Part shown: one piece after another, positions 52,008 through 60,667 of the stretch
How the letters are laid out: each line of letters opens with the position of its first letter
Numbering within the stretch: the first letter of the stretch is position 1
Assembly (NCBI GenBank): GCA_964400675.1
Contig: CAYNVO010000011.1
Coordinates: 4,996-68,995, forward strand
DNA length: 64,000 bases
Origin: 9FT-COMBO-48-23 sp964400675
Lineage (GTDB): Bacteria; Chloroflexota; Dehalococcoidia; GIF9; UBA5629
Direction: 5' to 3'
Notes under the pieces: generated by a model
Seen by the model: the letters and a program-made list of their open reading frames with translations, nothing else
What the model was told of the DNA's origin: nothing
Databases searched by the model: none
Made by a program: the position numbers and the translations under genes

Positions 52008-52907
52008 TTATGCCTTTTTAGCTAACAATTTGATCTCATATTGCATATTAAAAAGCTTGGCAAAAAAATACATTACCCCTATTAACATTTTCGTGCCCCA
52101 GTTCCATCTCAGGTTCTGCAAGGGTATTTCACTCTTTCCAAGGTAAATGACCTCAAATCCTGTCTCACGAAGCATTTGCGTTAGTGTCTGTTTGGAAAAA
52201 TGAGTGATATGATAGATTGGATGTACTAACTTAATAGGTTTTTTCAACTTCCCGCCTGTGATTTTGTACAAAATGTCAGCCAGTCTAGGAATAAGGCTAT
52301 TCTCGTCTACTGTCAAAATAAACAATAATCCATTGTCTTTCAGTATCCGTAGGCACTCTTCCAAGATTTGCCTGGGATTTGGGACATGTTCAATGGTATC
52401 CCACATTGTAACAACATCAAAGTATGCTGATGGGAAATTAATGTCTTGCAATTCTTTTGTGTCCACTTTAATTCCAAATTTCTCCTTGGCATAGTTTGAT
52501 GCATATTCCGAAATATCCACTCCGTATGGCTCCCAACCTTTGTTTTTTGCCATATCCAGAAAAACGCCTGTGGCACAACCGACATCCAATATTCTCCCCG
52601 CTTCCTTAGAGGACATTATAAGAGCTAATCCCTGTTGGAAGTTGGCTAATCTGGGCTCTTCTTTATACTTGGCATAGTCCTCGTGGCACTTTGAAAAAAA
52701 TTTGACTTGGAACTCTTCGAAGTACTCGGCAGAATATAATTCTACAAGATTAATGTATAGCGGCTCAGTAAACACAAGGTGGCAATTGCGGCATTTTAAT
52801 ATATTGTATTCTCTCAGTTCATAAAGCCGAGAAATATCTTGTGAGTCACACAGTTGGCATTTAACATCGTTAAATTTATCAGGCTCTTTATAAGTATCCT
52901 CTGACAA
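52008..52907 (-). CDS. SAM-dependent methyltransferase with N-terminal zinc ribbon
   Basis: 299 residues, TTG start at 52907. CxxC pairs (CQLCDSQ and CRNCHLVF) at about 18-42 form a zinc ribbon. The class I methyltransferase domain has ILDVGCATGVFLDMA, VDISEYASNYAK and VTMWDTIEHVPNPRQIL. Such two-part proteins are common in glycan clusters and may methylate sugars or lipid-linked intermediates. Confidence 0.9.
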   Translation of the reverse strand: MSEDTYKEPDKFNDVKCQLCDSQDISRLYELREYNILKCRNCHLVFTEPLYINLVELYSAEYFEEFQVKFFSKCHEDYAKYKEEPRLANFQQGLALIMSSKEAGRILDVGCATGVFLDMAKNKGWEPYGVDISEYASNYAKEKFGIKVDTKELQDINFPSAYFDVVTMWDTIEHVPNPRQILEECLRILKDNGLLFILTVDENSLIPRLADILYKITGGKLKKPIKLVHPIYHITHFSKQTLTQMLRETGFEVIYLGKSEIPLQNLRWNWGTKMLIGVMYFFAKLFNMQYEIKLLAKKA

Positions 52908-52950
52908 GATGATTACCTGCCTAATAATTCATTAGTTCGAGCTTTTGATG

Positions 52951-53901
52951 CTATTTGTTGCAGTGCATACGGAACCAGTTGATAGTATTTTTCAATCCAT
53001 CCTCAAGGTTGACTGAAGGCTGCCACCCTAGAATTTCCTTGGCTTTAGTATTATCACAAAAATGGTGCCATGCTTCTCCAGGCCGATAATCTAATGCCCC
53101 TACTCGCGGTTTTAGTGAGCTCTCCATTAAACGCAAAACCATTTCCACAACATCTATAATCTTGTACTCTAATCCATTGCCAATGTTTATTATTTCACCA
53201 ATAGCACGTGGCGTAACTGAAGCTTTTATGTAAGCCTCAACGATATCATCAACATAATTGAATTCTCTTGTCTGCTCCCCCTTGGTCATTTCAAATTCCT
53301 CATCCATGATAGTCTTTTTAATGAGCGATGGAATCAGCAAGCTGCCTTCCTGCCCAGGTCCATAAGTCAGAAATGGCCTCAAAGTAATAATAGGTGCTCC
53401 ATGCGTTTTGTGTAACATCTGGCAAAAAGCAGTGGCAGATACCTTAGAAGCAGAGTATGGAGAAGAAGGATTAGGAATTTGATCTTCGCGGAACGGAGCA
53501 GGATTGTCACCATAATCTTCAGAAGCCCCGGTATTTATAAAGCAATCGTAATTAATCCAATTTAAAGCTCGTAAAAGGTTAAGTGTTCCTCTTAAATTTA
53601 CCTCTACCATCTCGTCAATTAGTTCTGGGGAGCGGGTGGTAGCAACGTATGCAGCGAGGTGAAATATTTTCTGCGGTTTGATAACAGCAATAACTGTTCT
53701 TATAGTTGTAAAATCTCTTATATCACTATGATGAATGATAATCTCATTGCTTATATCTCCAAGCCTCCAAAGATTGGAACCAGCTCTGGCTAAACCATGC
53801 ACCTCAGCACCTTCTCTCACCAGTCTTCTAGCCAAATGGGAACCTATAAAACCAGAGACGCCGGTAACCAGCACCTTGGTATTCCTCAATGTTTCAGTCA
53901 T
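52951..53901 (-). CDS. NAD-dependent epimerase/dehydratase
   Basis: 316 residues. TGVSGFIGSHLA, FHLAAYVATTRS, NTGASEDYGD and YxxxK in PYSASKVSATAFCQ, with TYGPGQEG following. GDP-mannose 4,6-dehydratase-like in style, substrate unknown. Its first 4 bp overlap the end of a truncated dehydratase gene upstream, so both once formed an operon. Confidence 0.9.
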   Translation of the reverse strand: MTETLRNTKVLVTGVSGFIGSHLARRLVREGAEVHGLARAGSNLWRLGDISNEIIIHHSDIRDFTTIRTVIAVIKPQKIFHLAAYVATTRSPELIDEMVEVNLRGTLNLLRALNWINYDCFINTGASEDYGDNPAPFREDQIPNPSSPYSASKVSATAFCQMLHKTHGAPIITLRPFLTYGPGQEGSLLIPSLIKKTIMDEEFEMTKGEQTREFNYVDDIVEAYIKASVTPRAIGEIINIGNGLEYKIIDVVEMVLRLMESSLKPRVGALDYRPGEAWHHFCDNTKAKEILGWQPSVNLEDGLKNTINWFRMHCNK

Positions 53902-54248
53902 TTAACCTTGCCCTGGGCTTTAAAAAATTCTTGATACCAAGCGATGGTTTCCGTCAGTCCCTCTTCGACTGTATATTTGGGTCTCCAGCCCAGAACATCC
54001 CGGGCTTTCTGAGCTGAAAGATATTGGTGTTTTATCGCTCCTTTGGGTGTATTGAGTATCTCGGGTTGCAAGTCTGTTCTTTTCATCAGTTCAAGTATCG
54101 TTTGAACGATCTGAAGGACGCTCATCTGGGTCTCGTTACTGAAATTGAATGCCTCCCCGCAGATACTTGCATCATCCATTTTTTCCGCCAACAAAAGATA
54201 TGCATCTACAGCATTTAAAATAATAAGGCATTGACTTTTCACTTGCAA
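53898..54248 (-). pseudogene. 3' remnant of a CDP-glucose 4,6-dehydratase-like SDR gene
   Basis: The 116 codons hold only the C-terminal third of an SDR: VDAYLLLAEKM, GEAFNFSNE, QYLSAQKARDVLGWRP and GLTETIAWYQ. The Rossmann motif, the active-site Tyr and the sugar-binding loops are missing. The first ~12 codons (before DAYLLL) do not fit the family, so the break point is near 54215. Upstream lies an unrelated glycosyltransferase gene, so the 5' part was lost, not moved nearby. A short peptide might still be made. Confidence 0.85.
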
Positions 54249-54271
54249 ATTTGATGCGCGCGTTCTTATAT

Positions 54272-54979
54272 TTAAAAGCCCCTTATTTTATATTTTAATA
54301 TATTCCCCAAGAATTCGAAAAAAGTCACCGGACTAACACTTGATTTGCCTTCCTTTCTACGTTCAAAAGCAACAGGTATCTCACCCACTTTTAATCCCAA
54401 ACGGTTCGATTTAATCATTATTTCAGCATCAAGAAACCAATCTTTGCAAGTGAGTTGCAATCCCTCATAGGCTTCGCGACTCATAATTTTGGGAGACCGG
54501 TTTACATCTCTGCTTTGCACAGGGAAGAAAACGGGGAGAATTAAATTGTACACTCTGGATTGAATCCTTCTTAATATGGAGACTTCGTTGCTGCCCCGCT
54601 TGGCCTTGCACAGATCCAGTTTTTCTTCCACCAATTTTTTGAATATTCTTACTACGTCTTCTGCCTTTATCTGTCCGTCTCCAGGTGAAAAACCTAAATA
54701 TTCACCTCTAGCTTTCTTAAGACCGCATATTATCCCCCACCCGTAGCCTTCATTTACGGGCACATTTACCACCGTTATTTCTTTATTGGAGCTCGCCAAC
54801 CTTTGTAAAATCTCCGGTGTCCCATCAGTGGACCCGTTATTGACAAGTACTAGTTCTAACAAAACTCCGTTGGCTTTAAACCCACGCATTAGGTCCAATG
54901 CGACATGTTCAACAACCCTCTCCTCATTGTAAAGAGGCACTATCAGAGACAAGAGCAAACCACTCCTCTCTTTTACCAC
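54272..54979 (-). CDS. Glycosyltransferase family 2
   Basis: 235 residues. GT-A landmarks: IVPLYNEERVVEHV, LVNNGSTDGTPEIL, ARGEYLGFSPGDGQI (a GDG in place of DxD) and the W-rich DWFLDAEIMIK. PVAFERRKEGKSSV is a typical DPM1-family ending, with no C-terminal membrane helices. Likely a polyprenyl-phosphate sugar synthase or side-chain transferase. The methyltransferase genes upstream run on the same strand. Confidence 0.9.
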   Translation of the reverse strand: MVKERSGLLLSLIVPLYNEERVVEHVALDLMRGFKANGVLLELVLVNNGSTDGTPEILQRLASSNKEITVVNVPVNEGYGWGIICGLKKARGEYLGFSPGDGQIKAEDVVRIFKKLVEEKLDLCKAKRGSNEVSILRRIQSRVYNLILPVFFPVQSRDVNRSPKIMSREAYEGLQLTCKDWFLDAEIMIKSNRLGLKVGEIPVAFERRKEGKSSVSPVTFFEFLGNILKYKIRGF

Positions 54980-55053
54980 TGAGCAATTTACCTCAAACCA
55001 TAATTACATTAGCAAACTGGCAGCCCAGTCTGGTCGCAAATAAAAGCACCCTC

Positions 55054-55674
55054 TCATTTCTGACAAACATAAAGAATTCTGGCAAAAAATGGAATTGGCG
55101 ACCTTATAATTTTGAATTTATATCCGATACTCGCCAAAAGAATTTGCCAGTCATAAGGCTTGCGGAAATGACTTTTTTCACGGTTTAGAAACATGTCGAC
55201 CCAATAACTTGTATGTAATGGTTCAGCAGTCGGGTCAATTTCGGCAATGAGCAATGTGCCGCCTTTCTCCAAGCTCGAAAAAATGTTTTCTAAGGTGAGC
55301 TGCTGTTCCGCCGGTTTAAGGTGATGCAGAAAATCCACCATCACAGCGCCGCTACAGGGTAGCAAATCGCATTCTATGGCATTCTTCAATGTGAAGCCGA
55401 TATTTCCCCGTTTACCCACCGTTTTCGAGGCGATTCCAATTCTTCTTTGGTCAAGGTCAATGCCGATGACCTTTCTTGCAGGAAAGCGCAAGGCCAGGTA
55501 ATTTGACAATAGACCGTAACCGCAGCCGATGTCAAATATTACACCGCGCTGAGGCAAAAAGTCTGAATATTCGTCGAAGTTCAGGAATTTTGTTCTGACC
55601 TTAACATAAAGCTTGACACATATCCCCTGCCCAGCATACAAGTCGGCAAGCTTACTATACAAATTATTTGGCAT
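55054..55674 (-). CDS. Class I SAM-dependent methyltransferase
   Basis: 206 residues from ATG 55674, chosen because GGAG lies 7 bp upstream; the frame extends to 55695. SAM site GVIFDIGCGYGLLSNYLALRF, acidic IGIDLDQRRIGIA, and GAVMVDFLHHLKPAEQ. No zinc ribbon. It overlaps the next upstream methyltransferase gene by 11 bp. The substrate is probably a sugar or lipid carrier, by context. Confidence 0.88.
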   Translation of the reverse strand: MPNNLYSKLADLYAGQGICVKLYVKVRTKFLNFDEYSDFLPQRGVIFDIGCGYGLLSNYLALRFPARKVIGIDLDQRRIGIASKTVGKRGNIGFTLKNAIECDLLPCSGAVMVDFLHHLKPAEQQLTLENIFSSLEKGGTLLIAEIDPTAEPLHTSYWVDMFLNREKSHFRKPYDWQILLASIGYKFKIIRSPIPFFARILYVCQK

Positions 55675-56566
55675 TTCGTTTCTCCGCCAGCGCAATCAAT
55701 GAGGCTCCAAAAGGCAAGGAGAAGTACCTTATCAGCCAGGTCTCAAGTCTGGTTAGCTGCAGGAATGTTTCGTTAATTACGGGGATTGTTTTAACCTCGA
55801 TAGCTTCATCTATGGTACGGTTAATATTTCTCTTATCAAAGAGTCTGTTGCTCATTCTAATGGCAGCCAACACCGGGAAAAGTGATGACACGTAATATGA
55901 TATTTTCTTGATCGAGAACCCGCTGCGCTGAAGTTTAGTAGCCAGTTCCGATTTATCATATCTACGTACGTGGTTTGCTATTCTATCATGGTGACTCCAG
56001 AGAAATCTATGAGCAGGAACGGTCAGAATCAAATATCCTGCAGGCTTTAAGGCTCGATTAATTTCTCTAAGCGCCGCTTCATCATCGCTGATATGCTCCA
56101 GCACATCGAACACCCCTATAATGTCCCAGTTATTAAGGAAGGGCAAAGAGAGTATGTCTGCTTGGTACAAATCAACAGATGAAGACCTTTGCCGGCAAAA
56201 TCTCAGCCCCTCCATTAGAATATCCATGCCCGCTATATTGATGCCGCTGCTTTTCAAATGCACCAGGACACTCCCATTGCCACAACCGATTTCAAGCATT
56301 ACGGAGCTGGCTAAATCAGGTACATTTCTTCTTAGAACATCAAGGATCAATTCTCGTCTTCCGACCTGCCAGAAGTGTTTCTGCTCCATTTTGAAAAGGA
56401 ATTCAAATATTTCAGGGTCAAAACTATCGACCTTTCTCCCTTTCTCTACAAATGAAGGAATGCCGTCAACTACAGGGTAATGGATATGGCAGGCACGGCA
56501 AAAATATTTATCGCTGCTCTTCTCTAGTGCGCTGCGACATTTAGGGCAATACAACACCTGCTGCAT
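55664..56566 (-). CDS. SAM-dependent methyltransferase with Trm112-like zinc ribbon
   Basis: 300 residues. The Trm112-type head has CPKCRSALEK and CRACHIHYPVVDGIPSF (8-37). Methyltransferase motifs: MLEIGCGNGSVLVHL, GMDILMEGLRF and GVFDVLEHISDDEAAL. A C-terminal hydrophobic patch (SSLFPVLAAIRM, YFSLPFGASLIAL) may touch the membrane. Its ATG lies 5 bp after the stop of a short open frame upstream, suggesting former coupling. Confidence 0.9.
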   Translation of the reverse strand: MQQVLYCPKCRSALEKSSDKYFCRACHIHYPVVDGIPSFVEKGRKVDSFDPEIFEFLFKMEQKHFWQVGRRELILDVLRRNVPDLASSVMLEIGCGNGSVLVHLKSSGINIAGMDILMEGLRFCRQRSSSVDLYQADILSLPFLNNWDIIGVFDVLEHISDDEAALREINRALKPAGYLILTVPAHRFLWSHHDRIANHVRRYDKSELATKLQRSGFSIKKISYYVSSLFPVLAAIRMSNRLFDKRNINRTIDEAIEVKTIPVINETFLQLTRLETWLIRYFSLPFGASLIALAEKRNAK

Positions 56567-56571
56567 AGGAA

Positions 56572-56721
56572 TTACTCGCCGGCAATTATCTGTCTTCCGA
56601 AGGAATACTCGTAAACCTTGTAAAATTGATAGTTTTTCTCAGAGTCAAGGGCTATTGTCCTCACTAGCGCGCCAGACATGACATGGGACACTAATTCTGT
56701 ATAGCTCCAAGTATACCCCAT
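56572..56721 (-). pseudogene. Short protein-like frame, probable 3' gene remnant
   Basis: A 49-codon frame from ATG 56721 (open back to about 56776 without a stop) ends 5 bp before the methyltransferase start. The peptide has a natural look (SYTELVSHVMSGALVR, NYQFYKVYEYSFGRQI) and its stop is placed as in a coupled operon, yet no good SD precedes it. I do not recognise the family. The leftover end of a deleted gene is the likeliest reading; a small real protein is possible. Confidence 0.4.
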
Positions 56722-56997
56722 GTTAAGATCTTTACACAATCGTATTTCATACCGCCAACAGCCTTCAAGCCGCTAGAACAAAGGCTCCTCTTACGTTATT
56801 GTAGTAACAGCTTATTGACCTCTTATGATATAATTTTGCCCATATTAGGTTGCTGAAATTTACATCGCTAATACCTGTGGCATCGGGAATCAAATGACGG
56901 TCTTACATGAGTACTTTTGGGGGTAGCATCTCAGTCTATCGTTGGCCAGACAATCAAGCGGTCTTACTTGTCATGAGGAGCCAAGAAGGCCAAATCA

Positions 56998-58536
56998 ATG
57001 AAACTACTTGATAGAATCAAATCAAACAAATCCCTAATCCTTATCCTTTGTCTTATATTTGTCTTGGCTCTGGGTGTTAGGGTGGGCATACTATGTAATA
57101 CCTACGATGTACACCCCGCTAATATTGTACTTGGAATGACCCAAGCAAAAATATTAGTCGAGGGGCTGGAATCCCTTACTGAAGCGAATGAGTTTCAAGG
57201 TGCTCTTTCCTCCTTAGGTATGACTATTGGTTCGTTTTGGGGACATTCTATGCAAAACGCTGTGATGCTAGCCGGGACTTATTGGGTTTTCGGAGAATAC
57301 GACCCTATTTGTGTACGGGTAATTTGGTTAATCATTGATTCCTTCGGTTGCCTCCTGATGTTCTTAATTGGGAAGGAATTGTTCAGCAGGAGAATTGGAT
57401 TAATCGCAGCCTTTTTATATGCTATATGGTTACCTATTGCATATTTATCCACCTGGATGTTCTACTATAATTTGATGCCATTTATAACATTGCTTTCTCT
57501 GTACTTCTTTATAAAGGCAGTACGAACGGGGGCGATAAAGTTTTATGTCCTATCAGCTCTCTCTATTGGAATTGGTTGTTACTATTCACCAATTATTATG
57601 TTTTTGCCATTGATGTTCGGTCTGGCTTTGTTCATATACAACCTTGGGAAATCAAATTTCCGAAAACAGGTTGCTAATGTAGCTAAAATGACTGCTGTTA
57701 TGGTGGCAGTAGTCTTTCTAATTATATCCCCAACCTGGGGTATAATTCATTATATAAGGCCTGAGCTTAAGGATTTTACTATGAGAGGAGGCATCCTTTG
57801 GGGCGGTATGTGGGAAGGCTTTGGGGAGTTTGGGGAAAACCCGGTTGGAGCTGTGTTCAATGATTATGTAACTTATGACCAGGTAACAAAAGAGTGGGGC
57901 TACGATTCTGTAACTTATAACCAAGAAAAAGGAGAGTGGGAATACGAGGTGGAAATGTGGGGCCCTGAATACGATGAGATATTTAAGCCACGGGTGTTAG
58001 ACGCCATAAGAGAACATCCGGCGTGGTGGCTGAGCCTCCTGGCCAGGAGAGTTCCCCACAGCATAGTCTATACCAGCCAGCTTGGAATACAATATTACCC
58101 TCGAGACGCGGAGGGTAATCGTATAGAGAGGAAATGTCAATATCCGACTATTGGCCCCATTATTGCAATGATAAAGGGTGGTACATTTTGGGAATTTGTT
58201 AAAAGTTGTCCTTACGCTGCTTTTTATACGGGACTTATGTATCTGTTTGCCGTTGTGCCTGTTTTGCTTAGCGTCGTTGGTATCTGGGTTATGAGAAAGA
58301 ACTGGAGACCATTGATTTTGGTAGCGGCGGCTTCAATATACTTTGCTGCCGTTCACATAGTTATGTTTGTTTCCTCATATAAAAGCATGGTGGCGGGAAA
58401 TTTGGCCTATATTATTTTCAGTGCCATTGCCCTGGATTATATCTATAGAAGAATACGGGGTGCCGACATCAGAACTGACGAATTAGCTACGCCATCAACA
58501 GGAAAGCCATCGGCTATAGTCCGAAGACAAAAATAA
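56998..58536 (+). CDS. Polytopic membrane glycosyltransferase, ArnT/PMT (GT39/83)-like
   Basis: 512 residues with about ten hydrophobic helices; ATG 56998 has only a weak SD. The first loop contains NTYDVHPANIVLGMTQA, where GT-C enzymes carry an acidic motif. ELFSRRIGLIAAFLYAIWLP is typical of PMT_2 proteins. A large extracytoplasmic loop (about 270-400) includes a 14-residue tandem duplication. The last residues (TGKPSAIVRRQK) are read in the wrong frame of an epimerase remnant, so the original C-terminus was altered. Predicted to transfer sugar from a polyprenyl carrier outside the membrane. The 276 bp upstream (56722-56997) hold a TATAAT at about 56829 but no clear -35. Confidence 0.82.
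   Translation: MKLLDRIKSNKSLILILCLIFVLALGVRVGILCNTYDVHPANIVLGMTQAKILVEGLESLTEANEFQGALSSLGMTIGSFWGHSMQNAVMLAGTYWVFGEYDPICVRVIWLIIDSFGCLLMFLIGKELFSRRIGLIAAFLYAIWLPIAYLSTWMFYYNLMPFITLLSLYFFIKAVRTGAIKFYVLSALSIGIGCYYSPIIMFLPLMFGLALFIYNLGKSNFRKQVANVAKMTAVMVAVVFLIISPTWGIIHYIRPELKDFTMRGGILWGGMWEGFGEFGENPVGAVFNDYVTYDQVTKEWGYDSVTYNQEKGEWEYEVEMWGPEYDEIFKPRVLDAIREHPAWWLSLLARRVPHSIVYTSQLGIQYYPRDAEGNRIERKCQYPTIGPIIAMIKGGTFWEFVKSCPYAAFYTGLMYLFAVVPVLLSVVGIWVMRKNWRPLILVAAASIYFAAVHIVMFVSSYKSMVAGNLAYIIFSAIALDYIYRRIRGADIRTDELATPSTGKPSAIVRRQK
57868..57951 (+). repeat. 42-bp tandem duplication in the PMT-like gene
   Basis: GTAACTTATGACCAGG begins unit 1 (57868-57909) and GTAACTTATAACCAAG unit 2 (57910-57951), exactly 42 bp apart. 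They code for VTYDQVTKEWGYDS and VTYNQEKGEWEYEV; the copies have diverged. Confidence 0.8.
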
Positions 58537-58610
58537 AAGACGGCATCACGGAGGTTCACCGGTGGGTAAAGTCAAACTGGGACAAGATAGAAGAGTGCGC
58601 CAGATTTTAG
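58500..58610 (+). pseudogene. 3' remnant of an NAD-dependent epimerase gene
   Basis: In the frame 58500-58610 the codons read RKAIGYSPKTKIKDG, then VHRWVKSNWDKIEECARF and stop. This matches, residue by residue in most places, the end of the epimerase encoded at 50411-51409 (ARKVLGYEPGTKIKDG, IEECARF). The remnant has no start and overlaps the final 37 bp of the PMT-like gene in another frame. It records a recombination that joined the two genes. Confidence 0.9.
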
Positions 58611-58635
58611 GCTAAGGGAAAAACAATTGTGATTT

Positions 58636-58733
58636 TGTCATACGTGCGAGGAGCCATTCAGCAGAAGGACGACGTGGCAATCTCACAGTCGAGGGCGCAT
58701 CAGTGAGATTGCTTCGCTCCGCTCGCAATGACA
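58636..58733. repeat. Palindromic intergenic repeat (REP/MITE-like)
   Basis: Outer arms TGTCAT (58636-58641) and ATGACA (58728-58733); inner perfect 10-bp arms GCAATCTCAC (58677-58686) and GTGAGATTGC (58703-58712). GCTTCGCTCCGCTCGCAATGAC is of a widespread intergenic repeat type. Confidence 0.8.
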
Positions 58734-58767
58734 GTTTGAGCTACGGACGACATCTAAAGGAGAACAG

Positions 58768-59847
58768 ATGACAGATAAGCTTAAAGTTGCCATAGTGGGT
58801 TGTGGTGCTGTAGCCGAAAAGCGCCATATTCCCGGTTTCGCCAGATTGAAAGACAGGGTTGCTGTGCGGGCTGTATGTGATAAAAATGAAGAATTGGCAA
58901 GACAAGTCGCTTTGAGACATCGAATTCCCAGAGTTTTTGTTAGCCAGACAGAGATGCTCAAGGCTGAAAAAGTCGACATAGTTGACGTCTGCACTCCACC
59001 TCAGATACACGCTCCCATAGCAGTTGAAGCGCTTGAAGCCGGTTGCCATGTGCTGATGGAAAAGCCCATGGCACTTAATACTGCTGACTGTGACAAAATG
59101 ATAGAGGCAGCAACAAAGAACAACCGCAAACTTTGCGTTGTTCATAACGTGCTTTTTCATCCCCCGCTTATCAAAGCCAGGGAGCTGGTCAAAGCGGGAG
59201 CCATAGGCAACTTCATAGGTATGAGAATCCTATTATCAGACCCCAAAGACGAAATGATAATGCGCCAGGACTACTGGATACACAAGCTGCCCGGTGGATT
59301 GATTGGTGAAACCGGCCCTCACCCTGTTTACGTCTCCCTGGCTTTTCTGGATAAGGTTAATAACGTAGAAGTATTTGCCAAAAATTACCTGGAGCATCCC
59401 TGGGCACCTTTTGATGAGTTCAGGCTCGAACTTGATGCTGATAATGGCATGAGCTCAGTGGCTATCTCATATTCCGGTGAACGATATGCTGCGGAGGTAG
59501 AGATATTCGGCTCAGAAGGTGCTCTTTATATAGACCTCCAGAGCATGCTGCTGGTGAAACACGGCACTAAGAAAACGCTCAGTTCTGCTAAGTTAGTCTC
59601 AACATCTTTCAGTACGGTAACGCAAATTATCGGCGGTCTCATAGCCAACGGGTTCAAGACAACCACTGGCCAGTTCAGAGTGGGACATGAAAAAATAGTG
59701 GAGCTATTTGTCGATAGCATTATTAAAGATACCACTCCGCCTGTTACAGGTGAAGAAGGGCGGGAAGTTATAAGGGTAATGGAGATGATAGTTGACAGGC
59801 TTTATGGCAAATACGGTCGCCCTCAACCATCTGAACCTAGAACCTAG
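58768..59847 (+). CDS. Gfo/Idh/MocA family oxidoreductase
   Basis: 359 residues, AAGGAG 8 bp upstream. NAD(P) site IVGCGAVAEKRHIPG, VDVCTPPQIH, the catalytic-lysine motif MEKPMAL, and GGLIGETGPHPVYVS with the family's histidine. Acts on a nucleotide sugar or inositol-like substrate, probably supplying an amino- or deoxy-sugar. Its last residues (SEPRT) and stop are coded by an AGAACCT-type repeat. Confidence 0.92.
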   Translation: MTDKLKVAIVGCGAVAEKRHIPGFARLKDRVAVRAVCDKNEELARQVALRHRIPRVFVSQTEMLKAEKVDIVDVCTPPQIHAPIAVEALEAGCHVLMEKPMALNTADCDKMIEAATKNNRKLCVVHNVLFHPPLIKARELVKAGAIGNFIGMRILLSDPKDEMIMRQDYWIHKLPGGLIGETGPHPVYVSLAFLDKVNNVEVFAKNYLEHPWAPFDEFRLELDADNGMSSVAISYSGERYAAEVEIFGSEGALYIDLQSMLLVKHGTKKTLSSAKLVSTSFSTVTQIIGGLIANGFKTTTGQFRVGHEKIVELFVDSIIKDTTPPVTGEEGREVIRVMEMIVDRLYGKYGRPQPSEPRT

Positions 59848-59869
59848 AACTTAGAACCTAGAACTTTGA
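59832..59869 (-). repeat. AGAACCT-type repeat array between Gfo/Idh and methyltransferase genes
   Basis: Five units of AACCTAG/AACTTAG type fill the whole gap between the two genes. It holds the stop of the upstream gene and the TTG start candidate of the next. Confidence 0.8.
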
Positions 59870-60651
59870 AACAGATGCTACAAAAAGAAAAGGGACCGGT
59901 CCAGCAGTTCTGGGACGCAACTCCCTGTGGGACTGGCGATATCAAAATTGAGCCTGAGACACTTGAATACTTTGAGGCTATATCGGAAAGACGTAACAAA
60001 CTGGAACCCTTTATCGCTGACTATGCCCAGTTTAATAGATGGGCAGGTAAAAGAGTACTTGAGATGGGATGTGGTGCAGGGAGTGACCTGCTACGCTTTG
60101 CTAAAGCAGGTGCCCGTATCACGGGCGTAGATTTATCACCACGCTCGGCTTCACTGGCAAAGACCAGACTGAGCATTTATGATTGTCAGGGTAATGTGCT
60201 AGTAGCCGATGTCGAACAATTGCCTTTTAAAACAGATTCATTCGACCTGGTTTATTCCTGGGGAGTCTTGCATCACACGCCAGATACCGAACAAGCCATT
60301 AGAGAGGTGTACCGGGTGGCCAAGCCAGGCAGTGAGATTTGCATTATGCTCTACCACAGGCACTCGCTGGTCGCTCTGCAAATGTATCTCATGTACGGAC
60401 TTTTTGCTTTTAAGCCTTTGAGAGGCTTGAAAGACATACTTGCCAATCACCATGAAAGCCCTGGCACAAAAGCCTATACTGTAACCGAGGCTCAGCAGAT
60501 GTTCTCGGTATTTAAAGACGTGAAAATCAAGGTCTGTCTCACTCCTTACGACCTACGTTATAAAAGAAACAAATACTTCCCCCGATGGGTTGGTAAACTT
60601 ATCCCACAGCGCCTCGGATGGTTCATGGTCATCCGAGGGCAAAAGTCTTGA
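59866..60651 (+). CDS. Class I SAM-dependent methyltransferase
   Basis: 261 residues from TTG 59866 or 258 from ATG 59875; neither has a clear SD because repeat DNA fills the upstream gap. SAM site VLEMGCGAGSDLLRFA, acidic TGVDLSPRSASLA, and DLVYSWGVLHHTPDTE. The N-terminal VQQFWDATPCGTGD is typical of a group of glycan-cluster methyltransferases. It precedes the asparagine-synthase-like gene by 16 bp. Confidence 0.9.
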   Translation: MKQMLQKEKGPVQQFWDATPCGTGDIKIEPETLEYFEAISERRNKLEPFIADYAQFNRWAGKRVLEMGCGAGSDLLRFAKAGARITGVDLSPRSASLAKTRLSIYDCQGNVLVADVEQLPFKTDSFDLVYSWGVLHHTPDTEQAIREVYRVAKPGSEICIMLYHRHSLVALQMYLMYGLFAFKPLRGLKDILANHHESPGTKAYTVTEAQQMFSVFKDVKIKVCLTPYDLRYKRNKYFPRWVGKLIPQRLGWFMVIRGQKS

Positions 60652-60667
60652 TGGAGGTTTGGCTAAG

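Noticed and set aside
53898..54248. Intact small SDR gene
   Set aside because: It lacks the Rossmann motif and the catalytic Tyr/Lys; it is a fragment.
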